64,000 nt of DNA from Intestinibacter bartlettii (GCF_000154445.1 NZ_DS499563.1), one strand, 5' to 3'. Positions 16,677 through 26,477 are shown, counted from the first letter of the stretch. Program-made: numbers and translations. Notes: generated by a model not told the origin, from the sequence alone.

Positions 16677-18419
16677 TTATATTATATCTCTTGCACTTGT
16701 TTCAAGATTATCTTTTAATTGTATAATCTCTCCAATTTGTATATCATTTATATTATCTCGTTTTGTTTTTTTGATCAATTTTTTTAGGTTTCTTAAATTA
16801 CCTTTTATCTCAGATTTTTTGCTTCTATCCATTCCAGATTTTGAATGACCTAATCCTTCTTCGACTTTATACATAAGAGATTCTGCATCATTTAAAATAT
16901 CTATATATTCTTTTCTCTTGTCATCTTCACATTCATAAGATTTTGCATCTCTAATAGCCCTTTGTATATCTTCTTCAGATAAATTTGAACTTGCTGTTAT
17001 AGTTATGCTTTGGCTGTTTCCATTTTTAAGATCTTTTGCTGAAACATTTAGTATTCCATTTGCATCTATTTCAAATGTAACCTCAATTTGAGGAACACCC
17101 CTCATCGCTCTTTTTATACCTTTTAATTTAAACTCCCCGATTAATTTATTATCTTTTGCAAATCTTCTTTCTCCTTGTAATACTTTTATATCAACACTTG
17201 TTTGGAAATTTGCTGCCGTTGTAAATATTTGACTGTATTTTGTTGGTATAGTTGAATTCCTTCCAATAAGTCTTGTCGATACTCCTCCCATAGTTTCAAT
17301 AGAAAGAGATAATGGTGTTACATCTAATAATAAAACTTCATTTAATCCAGGTTCACCACTCAATTTTCCACCTTGAATAGCAGCTCCTAATGCAACACAT
17401 TCATCTGGGTTTAAACTTTTATTTGGTTCTTTTCCTGTTATTTGTTTTACCTTTTCTTGAACAGCTTTTATTCTTGTTGAACCTCCAACTAATAATATCT
17501 TTTCAAGTTCGCTAGCTAATACCCCTGCATCATTTAATGCATTTTTAACAGGAATAACTGTTCTCTCAACTAAATCATATGTTAATTCGTCAAATTTTGC
17601 TCTAGTAAGAGTTATATCCATATGTTTTGGTCCATCTTTTCCAACTGCTATAAATGGTAAGTTTATATTAGTTGACATAGCACTTGAAAGCTCTTTTTTA
17701 GCTTTTTCAGCTTCTTCTTTAACCCTTTGAAGCGCAACTACATCTTTTGATAAATCAATTCCTTCAATCTTTTTAAATTCTTCTATTAAATAATCTGCCA
17801 CTTGTTTATCAAAATCATCTCCTCCAAGATGATTATCACCACAAGTTGCAAGTACCTCGATTACTCCATCTCCTATTTCAATTATAGATACATCAAAAGT
17901 TCCCCCACCTAAGTCATATACCATTATCTTTTGTGAAGATTCATTATCAAGCCCATAAGATAATGCTGCTGCAGTTGGTTCATTTATTATACGTTTAACT
18001 TCCAGTCCTGCAATTTTACCAGCATCACTCGTTGCTTTTCTTTGTGAATCGTTGAAATAGGCAGGAACAGTTATTACTGCCTCATTTACAGTTTCTCCAA
18101 GATAATTTTCTGCATCTTTTTTTAATTTTGTTAAAATCATTGCAGAAATTTCTTCAGGAGATAAATTTTTATTATCTATTTTCACAGTATAATTAGTCCC
18201 CATATGTCTTTTTATCGATGAAATTGTTCTGTCTGTATTAGTAACACTCTGTCTTTTTGCAGTATCACCGATTAATTTTTCTCCATTTTTTGAAAAAGCT
18301 ACTACTGAGGGTGTAGTTCTAAATCCTTCTGCATTAGATATAATTGTTGGAGAGCCACCTTCCATAACAGCTACACATGAATTTGTTGTCCCTAAATCAA
18401 TCCCAATTATTTTACTCAC
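16677..18419 (-). CDS. Hsp70 (DnaK-like) chaperone, divergent paralogue
   Basis: A 580-residue Hsp70 with a full nucleotide-binding domain (IGIDLGTTNSCVAVMEGG at 5-22, DLGGGTFDVSI, LLVGGSTRIKAVQ) and a substrate-binding domain (about 375-480), plus a short helical lid ending without the acidic or EEVD-type tail of housekeeping DnaK. No grpE is nearby. It lies 24 bases after a J-domain gene in an operon with DUF5685 and a zinc-ribbon protein, so it looks like a specialised chaperone with its own J partner. The start is GTG, with AGGAGG eight bases upstream. The main DnaK is presumably elsewhere. Confidence 0.9.
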   Translation of the reverse strand: MSKIIGIDLGTTNSCVAVMEGGSPTIISNAEGFRTTPSVVAFSKNGEKLIGDTAKRQSVTNTDRTISSIKRHMGTNYTVKIDNKNLSPEEISAMILTKLKKDAENYLGETVNEAVITVPAYFNDSQRKATSDAGKIAGLEVKRIINEPTAAALSYGLDNESSQKIMVYDLGGGTFDVSIIEIGDGVIEVLATCGDNHLGGDDFDKQVADYLIEEFKKIEGIDLSKDVVALQRVKEEAEKAKKELSSAMSTNINLPFIAVGKDGPKHMDITLTRAKFDELTYDLVERTVIPVKNALNDAGVLASELEKILLVGGSTRIKAVQEKVKQITGKEPNKSLNPDECVALGAAIQGGKLSGEPGLNEVLLLDVTPLSLSIETMGGVSTRLIGRNSTIPTKYSQIFTTAANFQTSVDIKVLQGERRFAKDNKLIGEFKLKGIKRAMRGVPQIEVTFEIDANGILNVSAKDLKNGNSQSITITASSNLSEEDIQRAIRDAKSYECEDDKRKEYIDILNDAESLMYKVEEGLGHSKSGMDRSKKSEIKGNLRNLKKLIKKTKRDNINDIQIGEIIQLKDNLETSARDII

Positions 18420-18443
18420 TTTAACTGCCTCCTATTTCTATGA

Positions 18444-19208
18444 TTATCTGCAACATACCATACCACCATTACAACAGCAGTTACATGCTAAATTTAACAT
18501 ACAAAGTTGGCAACAGTAGTCATTTATACCTCCACTTGGATATCCATATGTTCTTTGTTGTTGGTTATACCAACTTCCCCTTCCTTCAAGAATGTCTACT
18601 AATCTTTGGTATTGTATGTTATTTGGCTCCATATTAAGAGCCATTTTGGCTTCTTCAAGTGCTTTTATATTGTTTCCTAATTTATAGTTAACATTTGCAC
18701 TGTAGTAATACCATTTTGATGTTCTATTTTCTATATTATCAAGTACATTTCTCGCTTCTTTGTAATAACCACTACTAAAATAATTAAGTGCTGCTCTTAA
18801 ATGTACATCTTCTTCTTGCTCAAAATTAGCATTATATCCACCTTCGCTTTGGCCCCTTGTATCAAACCCAAATGCCCTAAAAAAGTCTTCAAAATCACCA
18901 AAATCTTGTTGATTACCATAACCATTTCCACCATAATTGTTTCCATAACTGCCATAGCTATTGCCAGCATATCCACTTTGATTTCCATAGCCATAATCTC
19001 CAGATGTATTGGAACCACCATTTTTCATCTTCATTATAGTTTGATAGGCCTGTTGTATTTCTTTAAACTTTTCTTCGTATTGATCTTTATTTGGATTATT
19101 TATATTGGCATCTGGATGATATTTTTTGCTTAATTTTCTATATGCCTTCTTAATCTCTTCTTTAGAAGCATCTCTAGATACTCCCAAGACCTGATAAGGA
19201 TCAGTCAT
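18444..19208 (-). CDS. J-domain protein with TPR-like region and cysteine-rich tail
   Basis: A 254-residue co-chaperone. The J domain is at residues 3-62 with the HPD motif (KKYHPDANI), which stimulates Hsp70 ATPase. A Gly/Asn/Tyr-rich linker (about 65-105) follows, then two TPR-like helical repeats (about 130-205). The last 35 residues contain ten cysteines (CCQLCMLNLACNCCCNGG, then CCR), too dense for a normal zinc finger. It lacks the DnaJ central zinc domain. It overlaps the DUF5685 gene by eight bases and precedes the Hsp70 gene. GGAGG is nine bases before the ATG. Metal or membrane binding by the tail is possible but unproven. Confidence 0.88.
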   Translation of the reverse strand: MTDPYQVLGVSRDASKEEIKKAYRKLSKKYHPDANINNPNKDQYEEKFKEIQQAYQTIMKMKNGGSNTSGDYGYGNQSGYAGNSYGSYGNNYGGNGYGNQQDFGDFEDFFRAFGFDTRGQSEGGYNANFEQEEDVHLRAALNYFSSGYYKEARNVLDNIENRTSKWYYYSANVNYKLGNNIKALEEAKMALNMEPNNIQYQRLVDILEGRGSWYNQQQRTYGYPSGGINDYCCQLCMLNLACNCCCNGGMVCCR

Positions 19209-20046
19209 TTTTTTCTTCCTCCACTTGTCTTCTCTTATTTCTAATTGCTTTGAATTTTGCCCAAATTCCAGAATATAAAATATTTCTAAGTATATCTACA
19301 TCTTCAATAATAGGAAGATTTTCAAATTCCCTAGCACATTCTGAAATCATCATTGTTAGAATTCTTTCTACAAAATTATCAAAGTCTTCATTTTTATAAA
19401 TTTCTTTAAAAGGATTGTAATTCCCCTTTTTTAAATCCTTTTCTATATCTTCATATGCATCTATGATGTATATATATTTTCCAAGGAAAAATCCCATCCT
19501 AGATAAACATTCTTTCCATTCATCTTCCTTATATAAAAATAATTCAGCCATTAATTCACCTGAATATGATGAAATAATATCTATATCGTATTCTTTCTTT
19601 TTCTCATAATCACTACTTTTTCGTAGTATTTTTTCTAGTTTTTCTGTTTTTTTTGGGTACTTCTTTTTTATTTTTTTAACTTTGTTTTTTATAAAAAAAG
19701 TGTATATCTTTCTGCTTAGTTTTTTTTCATCTTCCCAATCGTCAATACAATTTAGATATGCTAAAAATAAATTCATATCAGCTATATAATCTGTAATTTT
19801 ATTAGTTCTTTTTATATATTTTTTTAAAGGATGTAATTTACATCTAAAGCTTTCTATCTTTGTTTCTGGTTCGTAAAGTCCCGTAAGCAGAAGTTGTAAA
19901 AACGTCATATCGTAATTTAATGTAAGTTGTGCAAACCTTCCACTTCTGTTATTCAAAGTTTGGCATAAACCACAATAGTACGATTTATATACGTCGTATT
20001 CTTTAAATTTAAGCTCTTCTTTATTGATAAGAACGTATCCAAACAT
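19201..20046 (-). CDS. DUF5685 family protein
   Basis: A 281-residue predicted helical protein that matches DUF5685, a family of unknown function found in Clostridia next to J proteins. The N-terminal GYV, then EYDVYKSYYCGLCQTL with a CxxC pair, are characteristic. Two acidic clusters are notable: CIDDWEDE (about 105) and IIDAYEDIEKDLKKGNYNPF (about 195-214). Their spacing recalls the aspartate-rich metal motifs of isoprenoid-synthase folds; this is only a visual resemblance. The third gene shares an 8-base overlap with the J protein, so the products probably act together. Confidence 0.75.
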   Translation of the reverse strand: MFGYVLINKEELKFKEYDVYKSYYCGLCQTLNNRSGRFAQLTLNYDMTFLQLLLTGLYEPETKIESFRCKLHPLKKYIKRTNKITDYIADMNLFLAYLNCIDDWEDEKKLSRKIYTFFIKNKVKKIKKKYPKKTEKLEKILRKSSDYEKKKEYDIDIISSYSGELMAELFLYKEDEWKECLSRMGFFLGKYIYIIDAYEDIEKDLKKGNYNPFKEIYKNEDFDNFVERILTMMISECAREFENLPIIEDVDILRNILYSGIWAKFKAIRNKRRQVEEEKND

Positions 20047-20052
20047 TTATTT

Positions 20053-20466
20053 TTAGCTCCTTTTAATAAAGTAAGTGTCACATTTTGGACAATGTATACT
20101 TATTTTTCCCTTTCCTTTTGGAACCCTAACCTTTTGTTTACATGTAGGGCATTTGTATATACGATAAACTTTTCTTTGTTTAAATATGCTCTTTTGATTG
20201 TTTATCTTTCTTCTAATATTTGCTGTCTTATTTAAAAAGTTTTGATTTTCACTTGCTCTTTTATATATATTTCTAGAAAACATTCTGTAATAAGTATAAA
20301 CTAGTGTAGCTAAACTTAAATAATACATAATTGATGCTACTTCTGGCACAAGTCTTCTAAATAAAAAGTAAAATATAAATTCACCAAAGAACAACTTCAT
20401 TAGAAAGTTATTAAATTGGTCGACACCATATCTACCTTGCATAAATCTCATCATTTTCTCTCTCAT
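20053..20466 (-). CDS. Small membrane protein with C-terminal zinc ribbon
   Basis: A 137-residue protein with two hydrophobic segments (about 24-40 and 42-60), a basic linker, and a C-terminal zinc ribbon with two CxxC pairs (YKCPTCKQKVRVPKGKGKIS, then HCPKCDTYF). The ribbon resembles those that bind nucleic acid or partner proteins. It is the first gene of the operon leading to DUF5685, J protein and Hsp70, six bases before the next start. It may anchor the complex to the membrane; that is inference. AGGAG precedes the ATG. Confidence 0.7.
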   Translation of the reverse strand: MREKMMRFMQGRYGVDQFNNFLMKLFFGEFIFYFLFRRLVPEVASIMYYLSLATLVYTYYRMFSRNIYKRASENQNFLNKTANIRRKINNQKSIFKQRKVYRIYKCPTCKQKVRVPKGKGKISIHCPKCDTYFIKRS

Positions 20467-20570
20467 AACAATCTCTCCTATTTGATTTATTTATATACTA
20501 AAATCATTATACTTTATTTTTTTAATTTGACATAATAATAGAGCTTCTTTGTGTACCCAATATTAACATA

Positions 20571-20603
20571 AAAAGAGCACTAGACATTTATTCTAGCGCT
20601 CTT
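20571..20603 (-). terminator. Terminator after the dehydrogenase gene
   Basis: Fourteen-base arms AAAAGAGCACTAGA and its near complement, with one mismatch, between the dehydrogenase stop (20623) and the chaperone operon promoter region. Confidence 0.8.
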
Positions 20604-20622
20604 TGATTTATTATATTTTAAA

Positions 20623-21711
20623 TTATTTTAAACTCATTCCATAATCATCACAATCAGCTATAGCTTTAGCGAACATTTCTTTTGTAACTCTATCTTTTAT
20701 TGCATTCCATTCAACTAAAGTAACAGCTTTATCAACTATTGTTGGTATACCACTTTTATCTATTCCTAAATCAGCTAGACAAACTGGTAATCCTAATGAT
20801 TTATTAAATGCTGCTATTTCATTTCTTTTTTCTATTTCACCAGCACAAGTAAGAAGTGTTAATACACCAAATGAAACAACTTCACCATGTAATCCTCTTG
20901 CGCCTTCTACTAATGTTGAACCGTTGTAGAAAGCATGAGCTAATGAGCTGTTATAGTAATAGTCATTTTCTGTAGTAGTTAAGTTTGAAACTATACCTGT
21001 ACTTATTATTATATCAAGTGCTACTTGTTTTAATTCTTCTGAATCTTGATTATTTTTACAGTCTTCTAATGCTTTTTTGCCGTATTTTATAAGTGGCTCT
21101 GTACAAATTTTACTTACTCCAACACCCATAAGTGGCGTATGTGCTAAATTAACTCCTTTTGAAGAATAAACTGCTTCACATTCTTTTGATAAAGCATCAC
21201 CAATACCTGCCCAGAATAAGTCTTCTGGTGATTCAGCTATTATTTGCGTATCTATAAAAGTATGATCTGCTGGACCTTCTAAGTAGTAATATTCTTTAAA
21301 TGTGTGATCTTCATTATACATTACACATATTGCAGTTACTGCTGCACAGTTAGAACCTAAAGTTGGGAAAGTAAATAATGGTTTGTCTAATTTATCTGCA
21401 ACAACCTTAGTAGTGTCGACTGCACGTCCACCACCAACACCAAATATGATATCAGCATTTTTTACTCTTTCATCATTTACTAATTTATCTACATTTTCGT
21501 AAGTAGAATCATCGCCGTATACTATGAAATCTATTATTTTCATATCAGAACCTGATATTCCATCTAATAAAGCTTGTTTAGCTTTATCTATAGCTGTTCT
21601 TCCTCCGATTACTATTGCTTTATTTCCAAGTCTACGAGCTACTTTTGGTATTTCACTATAGCATCCTGCCCCTACAGAATAGCTTGGAAGATATACATTA
21701 TAATTACCCAT
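20623..21711 (-). CDS. Iron-containing alcohol dehydrogenase / GldA-like oxidoreductase
   Basis: A 362-residue NAD-dependent dehydrogenase of the metal-containing (iron/zinc) alcohol dehydrogenase superfamily, closest in style to the glycerol dehydrogenase and HcxA (YbdH) hydroxycarboxylate dehydrogenase branch. The dinucleotide motif GVGGGRAVDTTK (about 93-104), TFPTLGSNCAAVT and candidate metal ligands in GDALSKE, SLAHAF and GLHGEV are present. The substrate cannot be assigned. It is monocistronic with AGGAG upstream and its own terminator. Confidence 0.85.
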   Translation of the reverse strand: MGNYNVYLPSYSVGAGCYSEIPKVARRLGNKAIVIGGRTAIDKAKQALLDGISGSDMKIIDFIVYGDDSTYENVDKLVNDERVKNADIIFGVGGGRAVDTTKVVADKLDKPLFTFPTLGSNCAAVTAICVMYNEDHTFKEYYYLEGPADHTFIDTQIIAESPEDLFWAGIGDALSKECEAVYSSKGVNLAHTPLMGVGVSKICTEPLIKYGKKALEDCKNNQDSEELKQVALDIIISTGIVSNLTTTENDYYYNSSLAHAFYNGSTLVEGARGLHGEVVSFGVLTLLTCAGEIEKRNEIAAFNKSLGLPVCLADLGIDKSGIPTIVDKAVTLVEWNAIKDRVTKEMFAKAIADCDDYGMSLK

Positions 21712-21866
21712 AATTTAAATCATCTCCTATTATCCTTATATTATTTATACTTATGTTTTTTATTCTAGCACTTTATATGTCAAAAATGAGCATATGGTAT
21801 AAAGTTTTTATAAAACTTTATTTTTTTATTTAATATATTTATTTCATTTTTAAATACTATACTTTT

Positions 21867-22685
21867 CTACTCAAATATTATTCTTTGTGGCTCTGTATAT
21901 ATGTTCATTCTTTCACCTCTAACAAATCCAGCTAAAGTTATATTTAGTTTTTGTGCAATTTCTCTAGATAAATTTGTAGGGGCTGATTTCGAAATTACTA
22001 TAGGAATTCCAGCTTTTGCAGCCTTTAGTATCATTTCACATGAAATTCTACCACTTACAAATATTATTTTATCTTTTAAGTCTATATTATTTAAAAGGCA
22101 ATACCCTATAGATTTATCCATTGCATTATGTCTAGCGACATCTTCTCTAATTGTTATAAGTTTTTCATTATCATAAATAGCTACACTATGAACTCCACCT
22201 GTATTTTTAAATAATTCAGAAGAAGTTAAGTTCTCTTTCATAACTTCATATATGTCGCTTACTTTTATTGTTGTTTCTGTCTTTTCTATAGGTTTTAAAT
22301 CTACATAATCTAAATCATTTAGATAAAATCTTTTTCCTTTATCTAAATCTTCATTTTTTTCAATAGTAGCATGTGCTACTCTATTATCAAAATCCACTTC
22401 TATAGATTTTATATCATCTTTTGATTTTATAACTCCCTTAGTCATTAAAAATCCCGCAACTAGTTGTTCTAAATTTTCTGGCGTACATAAAAATGTATTT
22501 GAATATTCTCCATTTAAAACTAAAGCCAATGGAAACTCCCCTATTATTGTTTCCAACTCATTTGAATGTTCTTTTTTATCAACTTTGACTACTTCAAATT
22601 TAAAGTTTGTTTTATATTCATAGTTTACTAATCTTTCTTTTTCTGTTGATTCTTGTTGAGCTTCCTTAGCATATTTATTTTCCAT
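21867..22685 (-). CDS. fdhD: FdhD-like protein lacking the CxxC loop
   Basis: A 272-residue FdhD/NarQ-family protein. FdhD transfers sulfur to the molybdenum cofactor of formate dehydrogenase. Family motifs NTGGVHSVA, REDVARHNAMDKSIG, VSGRISCEMI and AGFVRGERMNIY are intact, but the CGxCG loop that carries the sulfur in E. coli FdhD (Cys121/Cys124) is absent: that region reads YVDLKPIEKTETTIKVSD. I chose ATG at 22685, with AAGGGGA five bases upstream, over an unsupported ATG at 22742. No formate dehydrogenase or cofactor genes are in view. It may be a variant sulfur-transfer protein or have a changed role. Confidence 0.82.
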   Translation of the reverse strand: MENKYAKEAQQESTEKERLVNYEYKTNFKFEVVKVDKKEHSNELETIIGEFPLALVLNGEYSNTFLCTPENLEQLVAGFLMTKGVIKSKDDIKSIEVDFDNRVAHATIEKNEDLDKGKRFYLNDLDYVDLKPIEKTETTIKVSDIYEVMKENLTSSELFKNTGGVHSVAIYDNEKLITIREDVARHNAMDKSIGYCLLNNIDLKDKIIFVSGRISCEMILKAAKAGIPIVISKSAPTNLSREIAQKLNITLAGFVRGERMNIYTEPQRIIFE

Positions 22686-22837
22686 AACAATCCCCTTTTC
22701 TATAAACTCTATATTATTCGTTACACAAATCTTATATTTCATAGTATTTTACTATGATTTTATACTTTAAATATAATGTTATTTGGTATAAATTGTCAAT
22801 AAAAATATATCTTTTAATTATTTTTACAAAAGAAAAA

Positions 22838-22862
22838 GCATATTACCTAAAAAGTAATATGC
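22838..22862 (-). terminator. Terminator after the TPR-like lipoprotein gene
   Basis: Nine-bp perfect stem GCATATTAC/GTAATATGC with a 7-nt loop, followed on the minus strand by TTTTTCTTTTG. Confidence 0.8.
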
Positions 22863-22885
22863 CTTTATTTAATCTCTATTTTATT

Positions 22886-23821
22886 TTAATAATATTCATT
22901 TCCTGTTGCTTCGTAAGCTTCTTTGAAAGCATTCATAAATATTGTTTTACCTTGTTCTTTATATTCACCTAAAGGTGTATCATTTTCTGTATCTTCATAA
23001 GCTTGTTCTGCAAATGCACTTGGAGCAATTCCTTCTCCATGTTCAAAGTAAAACTCTACATATGCTTCTCCAGCAACTGCTATTTGTTTTTTAAGTTCAT
23101 CGTTAAAATCAATTTTTTCGCTATTATTACTACTATTATTGTTGCTGTTATTGTTATTATTCTTGTCACTATTGTTATTTTTATTATTAGTTTGATTTGT
23201 ATTAGAGTCTTTATTTTCTGTTTTATTATTCTCTTTTTCTTCTTTTTCTTTATTTGCTAACTCATCAATTTTATCATTACAAGTTTTTAATAAACTATTA
23301 CACTCTTTTAATTCTTCTGTATAGCTTGGTTTTCCTGTAACTTCTTCAATTATATATCCCAATTTAACTTTGGCATTCATATATTCTTCTTTATCCATAA
23401 GTTTTTTAGCTTCGTCTATTTTTTTATCTATTTCTTCTTTGAAAGTTAGATTTTCTTGTTCTTCTTTTAGTTTTTCACATTGTGATTTTAAACTTTGAGC
23501 TGCATCTCTACAAACTGAACTTTCACTATCGCTTTTAATTATTTCATTACATAACTCTATAGCTTCGTCATATAGTTTATTTTTTATTTTTGCTTCAACT
23601 TGTAGTATTTTTTCTACTTGAGTATGTAAAGAAGTCGCCTCTATATCTCCATCTTTTTCTGTAAGAGCTGACTCGAAATAATCTAAAGCATCTTCATACT
23701 GTTCTTGTTTAACTGCTTGTTGGCCTTCTTCCATATATTCATTGTACTTTTTATCATTTTTACATCCTGTTAATAAAAATGTACTTATTATAATTAAAGC
23801 TAATAATTTTTTAAACCTCAT
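22886..23821 (-). CDS. Lipoprotein with TPR-like helices and Asn-rich linker
   Basis: A 311-residue predicted lipoprotein: signal peptide ending LLTGC (lipid Cys20), TPR-like helices (about 25-120, for example EEGQQAVKQEQYEDALDYF), charged coiled-coil-like helices to about 190, then a Lys/Glu/Asn low-complexity linker (about 190-230) and a small C-terminal segment. I do not recognise the family. It is a single gene with GAGG upstream and its own terminator. A surface scaffolding role is a guess. Confidence 0.65.
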   Translation of the reverse strand: MRFKKLLALIIISTFLLTGCKNDKKYNEYMEEGQQAVKQEQYEDALDYFESALTEKDGDIEATSLHTQVEKILQVEAKIKNKLYDEAIELCNEIIKSDSESSVCRDAAQSLKSQCEKLKEEQENLTFKEEIDKKIDEAKKLMDKEEYMNAKVKLGYIIEEVTGKPSYTEELKECNSLLKTCNDKIDELANKEKEEKENNKTENKDSNTNQTNNKNNNSDKNNNNNSNNNSSNNSEKIDFNDELKKQIAVAGEAYVEFYFEHGEGIAPSAFAEQAYEDTENDTPLGEYKEQGKTIFMNAFKEAYEATGNEYY

Positions 23822-24011
23822 AATAACCTCACTCCAATCACATTAAATTTCATATGTTATATACATAGGATATCTCTATCTATTTTATTTTTTCATATAC
23901 AATTATACTACGAAATTCATTTTTTTAAATAGCAAAAAGCATTTTGTTATATTTTTGTATTATTTTGTATGTTCCTTTTATGAATACCCTTTTTTTACCA
24001 ATCATAATCGA

Positions 24012-26477
24012 CTAGCTTATATATTTTTCAATTATAACTGCTCTAATACTTTCATATTTTATATAATCTGGCAGTGATTGTTTTATATCTTTTAATTTAT
24101 CTTCACCAAATTTGTTTATACTTTTCTGAATTAACTCTTTTTCATCATCACAATAATATATAGTTGGATTAAATTTAAAGTGAAGTTCATTTTTATCTTT
24201 TATATACTCACATATATATCCTAAAATTGAAGATACTGAAACCTCTAATTTATTACTAACAGTTTTTACATCTATGCCTTGATTTAATAAATCCAGTGCA
24301 ATCTCTTTAGGTTTTCTACTTTCACCATCCAAAATCAATTTCTTTTTCTTTTTTTCTTTCCATTCAACATCTATATTATTTTCTTCTACATACTTATTTA
24401 CAACTTCTATTATTGCCTCTCCATATTTATCTATTTTCTTAGGTCCTAATCCCGCAACATCATTTAATTTTTCTACATCTAATGGATATCTACCACTAAT
24501 TTCTTTTAGTGTATTTTTTGTCATTATCATACGATGTGGTAAACTCTCAATTCTAGCATATTTTCCTCTTACCTTTTTAAGTTGTTCATATAGCTTTTGA
24601 TCTGTTGTAACTTCAAAGAAATCTTGCTTTGCATCTTCTTTTTCATTTAAAACATTTGATTTATCTTCTTCTAGTGTACTTTTATCTATTTTATTATCAA
24701 CCATATATTGCTCAATAGCACTTATAAAATCTTGTCCATATTTTTCGTATTTAATTTGACCTACACCAGATATATTTAATAATTCATCCTCATCAGTAGG
24801 ATATGTATTTGCCATAGATAACAAAGTTGAATCTCCAAATACCATATATGGTGCTATTTTTTCTTTTACTGCTATTGTCTTTCTTAAATCAGATAAAATT
24901 CCAAATAACTCATTTTTATTTCTGACTTCTTTAGCTATTTTAACCTCTTTAAATTGAACTTTTATCTCACCTTTTAAAACCTTAGATGATTGAGCGTTAA
25001 GGCTTATAGTAGGGAAACTTCCTCTCGAACCTAGATTTTCTTTAACTTCTAAAAATCCGTGAGATACTAATGTATTTATAAAAGTCTTTAACCCTTCATT
25101 AGTATAATCTTTCATTATTCCATAAGTGCTTAATTTATTAAATCCTAGTTCTAAAACCTTTTTATTTTTAGAACCTCTAAGTACATCTACTATCATTGTA
25201 AGTCCATAGCTCTTTTTCATTCTATATACACATGAAATTACCTTTTGTGCATCTAACGTTTTATCGATAACTTCACCTTCATTTAAACAGTTACTACAAT
25301 TTTTACAATCATCTAAACCTATTTCTCCAAAATACTGTAATATACTTTTTCTATAACATGAGTTGCTATAAACTAAATCTGTCATTTGTTGAAGTTTATT
25401 GTATTGTATTGTTTTTCTCGCCATACTTTCTGTGCCCATCTCAATAAGATATTTTTGAGTGTGAATATCACCTGGTGTAAAAAGTAAAATACATTCACTT
25501 TTTTCGCCATCTCTACCCGCCCTACCTATCTCTTGGTAGTAATTTTCGATACTTTGTGGCATATTATAATGTATCACCCATCTTATATCGGGTTTATCAA
25601 TACCCATCCCGAATGCATTAGTTGCAACTATTATATTGACCTCATCATTTATAAATTTATCTTGATTTATTTTTCTATCTTCATTAGACATCCCAGCATG
25701 ATATTTAAGAGCATTTATTTCTCTTTTTAAAAGCCCTTCATAAATTTTTTCTACTTCCTTTCTTGTAGCAGCATAAATTATTCCGTTCTCTATTTTATGA
25801 TTTTCAACATATTCTAATAAGTATTTATTTTTTGCCGAAGATTTTACTATATTTATATATAAATTTTCTCTGTCAAATCCAGTTATAAATACTTTTGGCT
25901 CTATAAGGCATAACATATTTAATATATCTCGTCTTACTTCTGTTGATGCAGTCGCTGTAAAAGTAGTTATAATAGGTCTAGTTGTTAAGTTGTTTATAAA
26001 GTAAGGTATTTTTTTATATGAAACCCTAAAATCATGACCCCATTGAGATATACAGTGTGCCTCGTCTATTGCGATTTGTGATATTTCTTTTGATTTTATT
26101 ATATTTAAAAATTCAGCACTTTCTAATCGTTCTGGTGCTACATAAATAATCTTATATTCGTCGTTTATTATTCCTTGCAATATATTATTATAGTCTTCTG
26201 ATGAAAGAGAACTGTTTATATAACAAGCGTTTATTCCCATAGTCACTAGTGAATCTACTTGATCTTTCATAAGAGATATTAGAGGTGATATTACTATTGT
26301 AATTCCATCCAAACAAAGTGCTGGTATTTGATAACATAATGATTTTCCACCACCAGTTGGCATTATTGCAAGTACATCTTCACCTTGTAATATGCTTGTT
26401 ATTATATTTTCTTGGCCTTTTCTAAAGCTCTTATACCCATAGTATTTCTGTAGTATATTTAGTACTTTTTCTTTCAT
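24012..26477 (-). CDS. recQ: RecQ-family DNA helicase with two HRDC domains
   Basis: An 821-residue 3'-5' DNA helicase. Helicase motifs are intact: MPTGGGKSLCYQIP (Walker A), DEAHCISQWGHDFR, TATAS, and QEIGRAGRDG. A zinc-binding block with CRKSI..CKNCSNC and a winged-helix RQC domain follow, then two HRDC domains (about 535-600 and 645-715, each with a G-x-G-x-x-K-x-x-K-Y-G hairpin-like motif) and a helix-turn-helix resembling HTH_40 near 740-790. Most RecQ proteins have one HRDC. ATG at 26477 is preceded by GGAGGG; an upstream ATG at 26531 lacks one. Roles in recombination repair are known for the family. Confidence 0.92.
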   Translation of the reverse strand: MKEKVLNILQKYYGYKSFRKGQENIITSILQGEDVLAIMPTGGGKSLCYQIPALCLDGITIVISPLISLMKDQVDSLVTMGINACYINSSLSSEDYNNILQGIINDEYKIIYVAPERLESAEFLNIIKSKEISQIAIDEAHCISQWGHDFRVSYKKIPYFINNLTTRPIITTFTATASTEVRRDILNMLCLIEPKVFITGFDRENLYINIVKSSAKNKYLLEYVENHKIENGIIYAATRKEVEKIYEGLLKREINALKYHAGMSNEDRKINQDKFINDEVNIIVATNAFGMGIDKPDIRWVIHYNMPQSIENYYQEIGRAGRDGEKSECILLFTPGDIHTQKYLIEMGTESMARKTIQYNKLQQMTDLVYSNSCYRKSILQYFGEIGLDDCKNCSNCLNEGEVIDKTLDAQKVISCVYRMKKSYGLTMIVDVLRGSKNKKVLELGFNKLSTYGIMKDYTNEGLKTFINTLVSHGFLEVKENLGSRGSFPTISLNAQSSKVLKGEIKVQFKEVKIAKEVRNKNELFGILSDLRKTIAVKEKIAPYMVFGDSTLLSMANTYPTDEDELLNISGVGQIKYEKYGQDFISAIEQYMVDNKIDKSTLEEDKSNVLNEKEDAKQDFFEVTTDQKLYEQLKKVRGKYARIESLPHRMIMTKNTLKEISGRYPLDVEKLNDVAGLGPKKIDKYGEAIIEVVNKYVEENNIDVEWKEKKKKKLILDGESRKPKEIALDLLNQGIDVKTVSNKLEVSVSSILGYICEYIKDKNELHFKFNPTIYYCDDEKELIQKSINKFGEDKLKDIKQSLPDYIKYESIRAVIIEKYIS

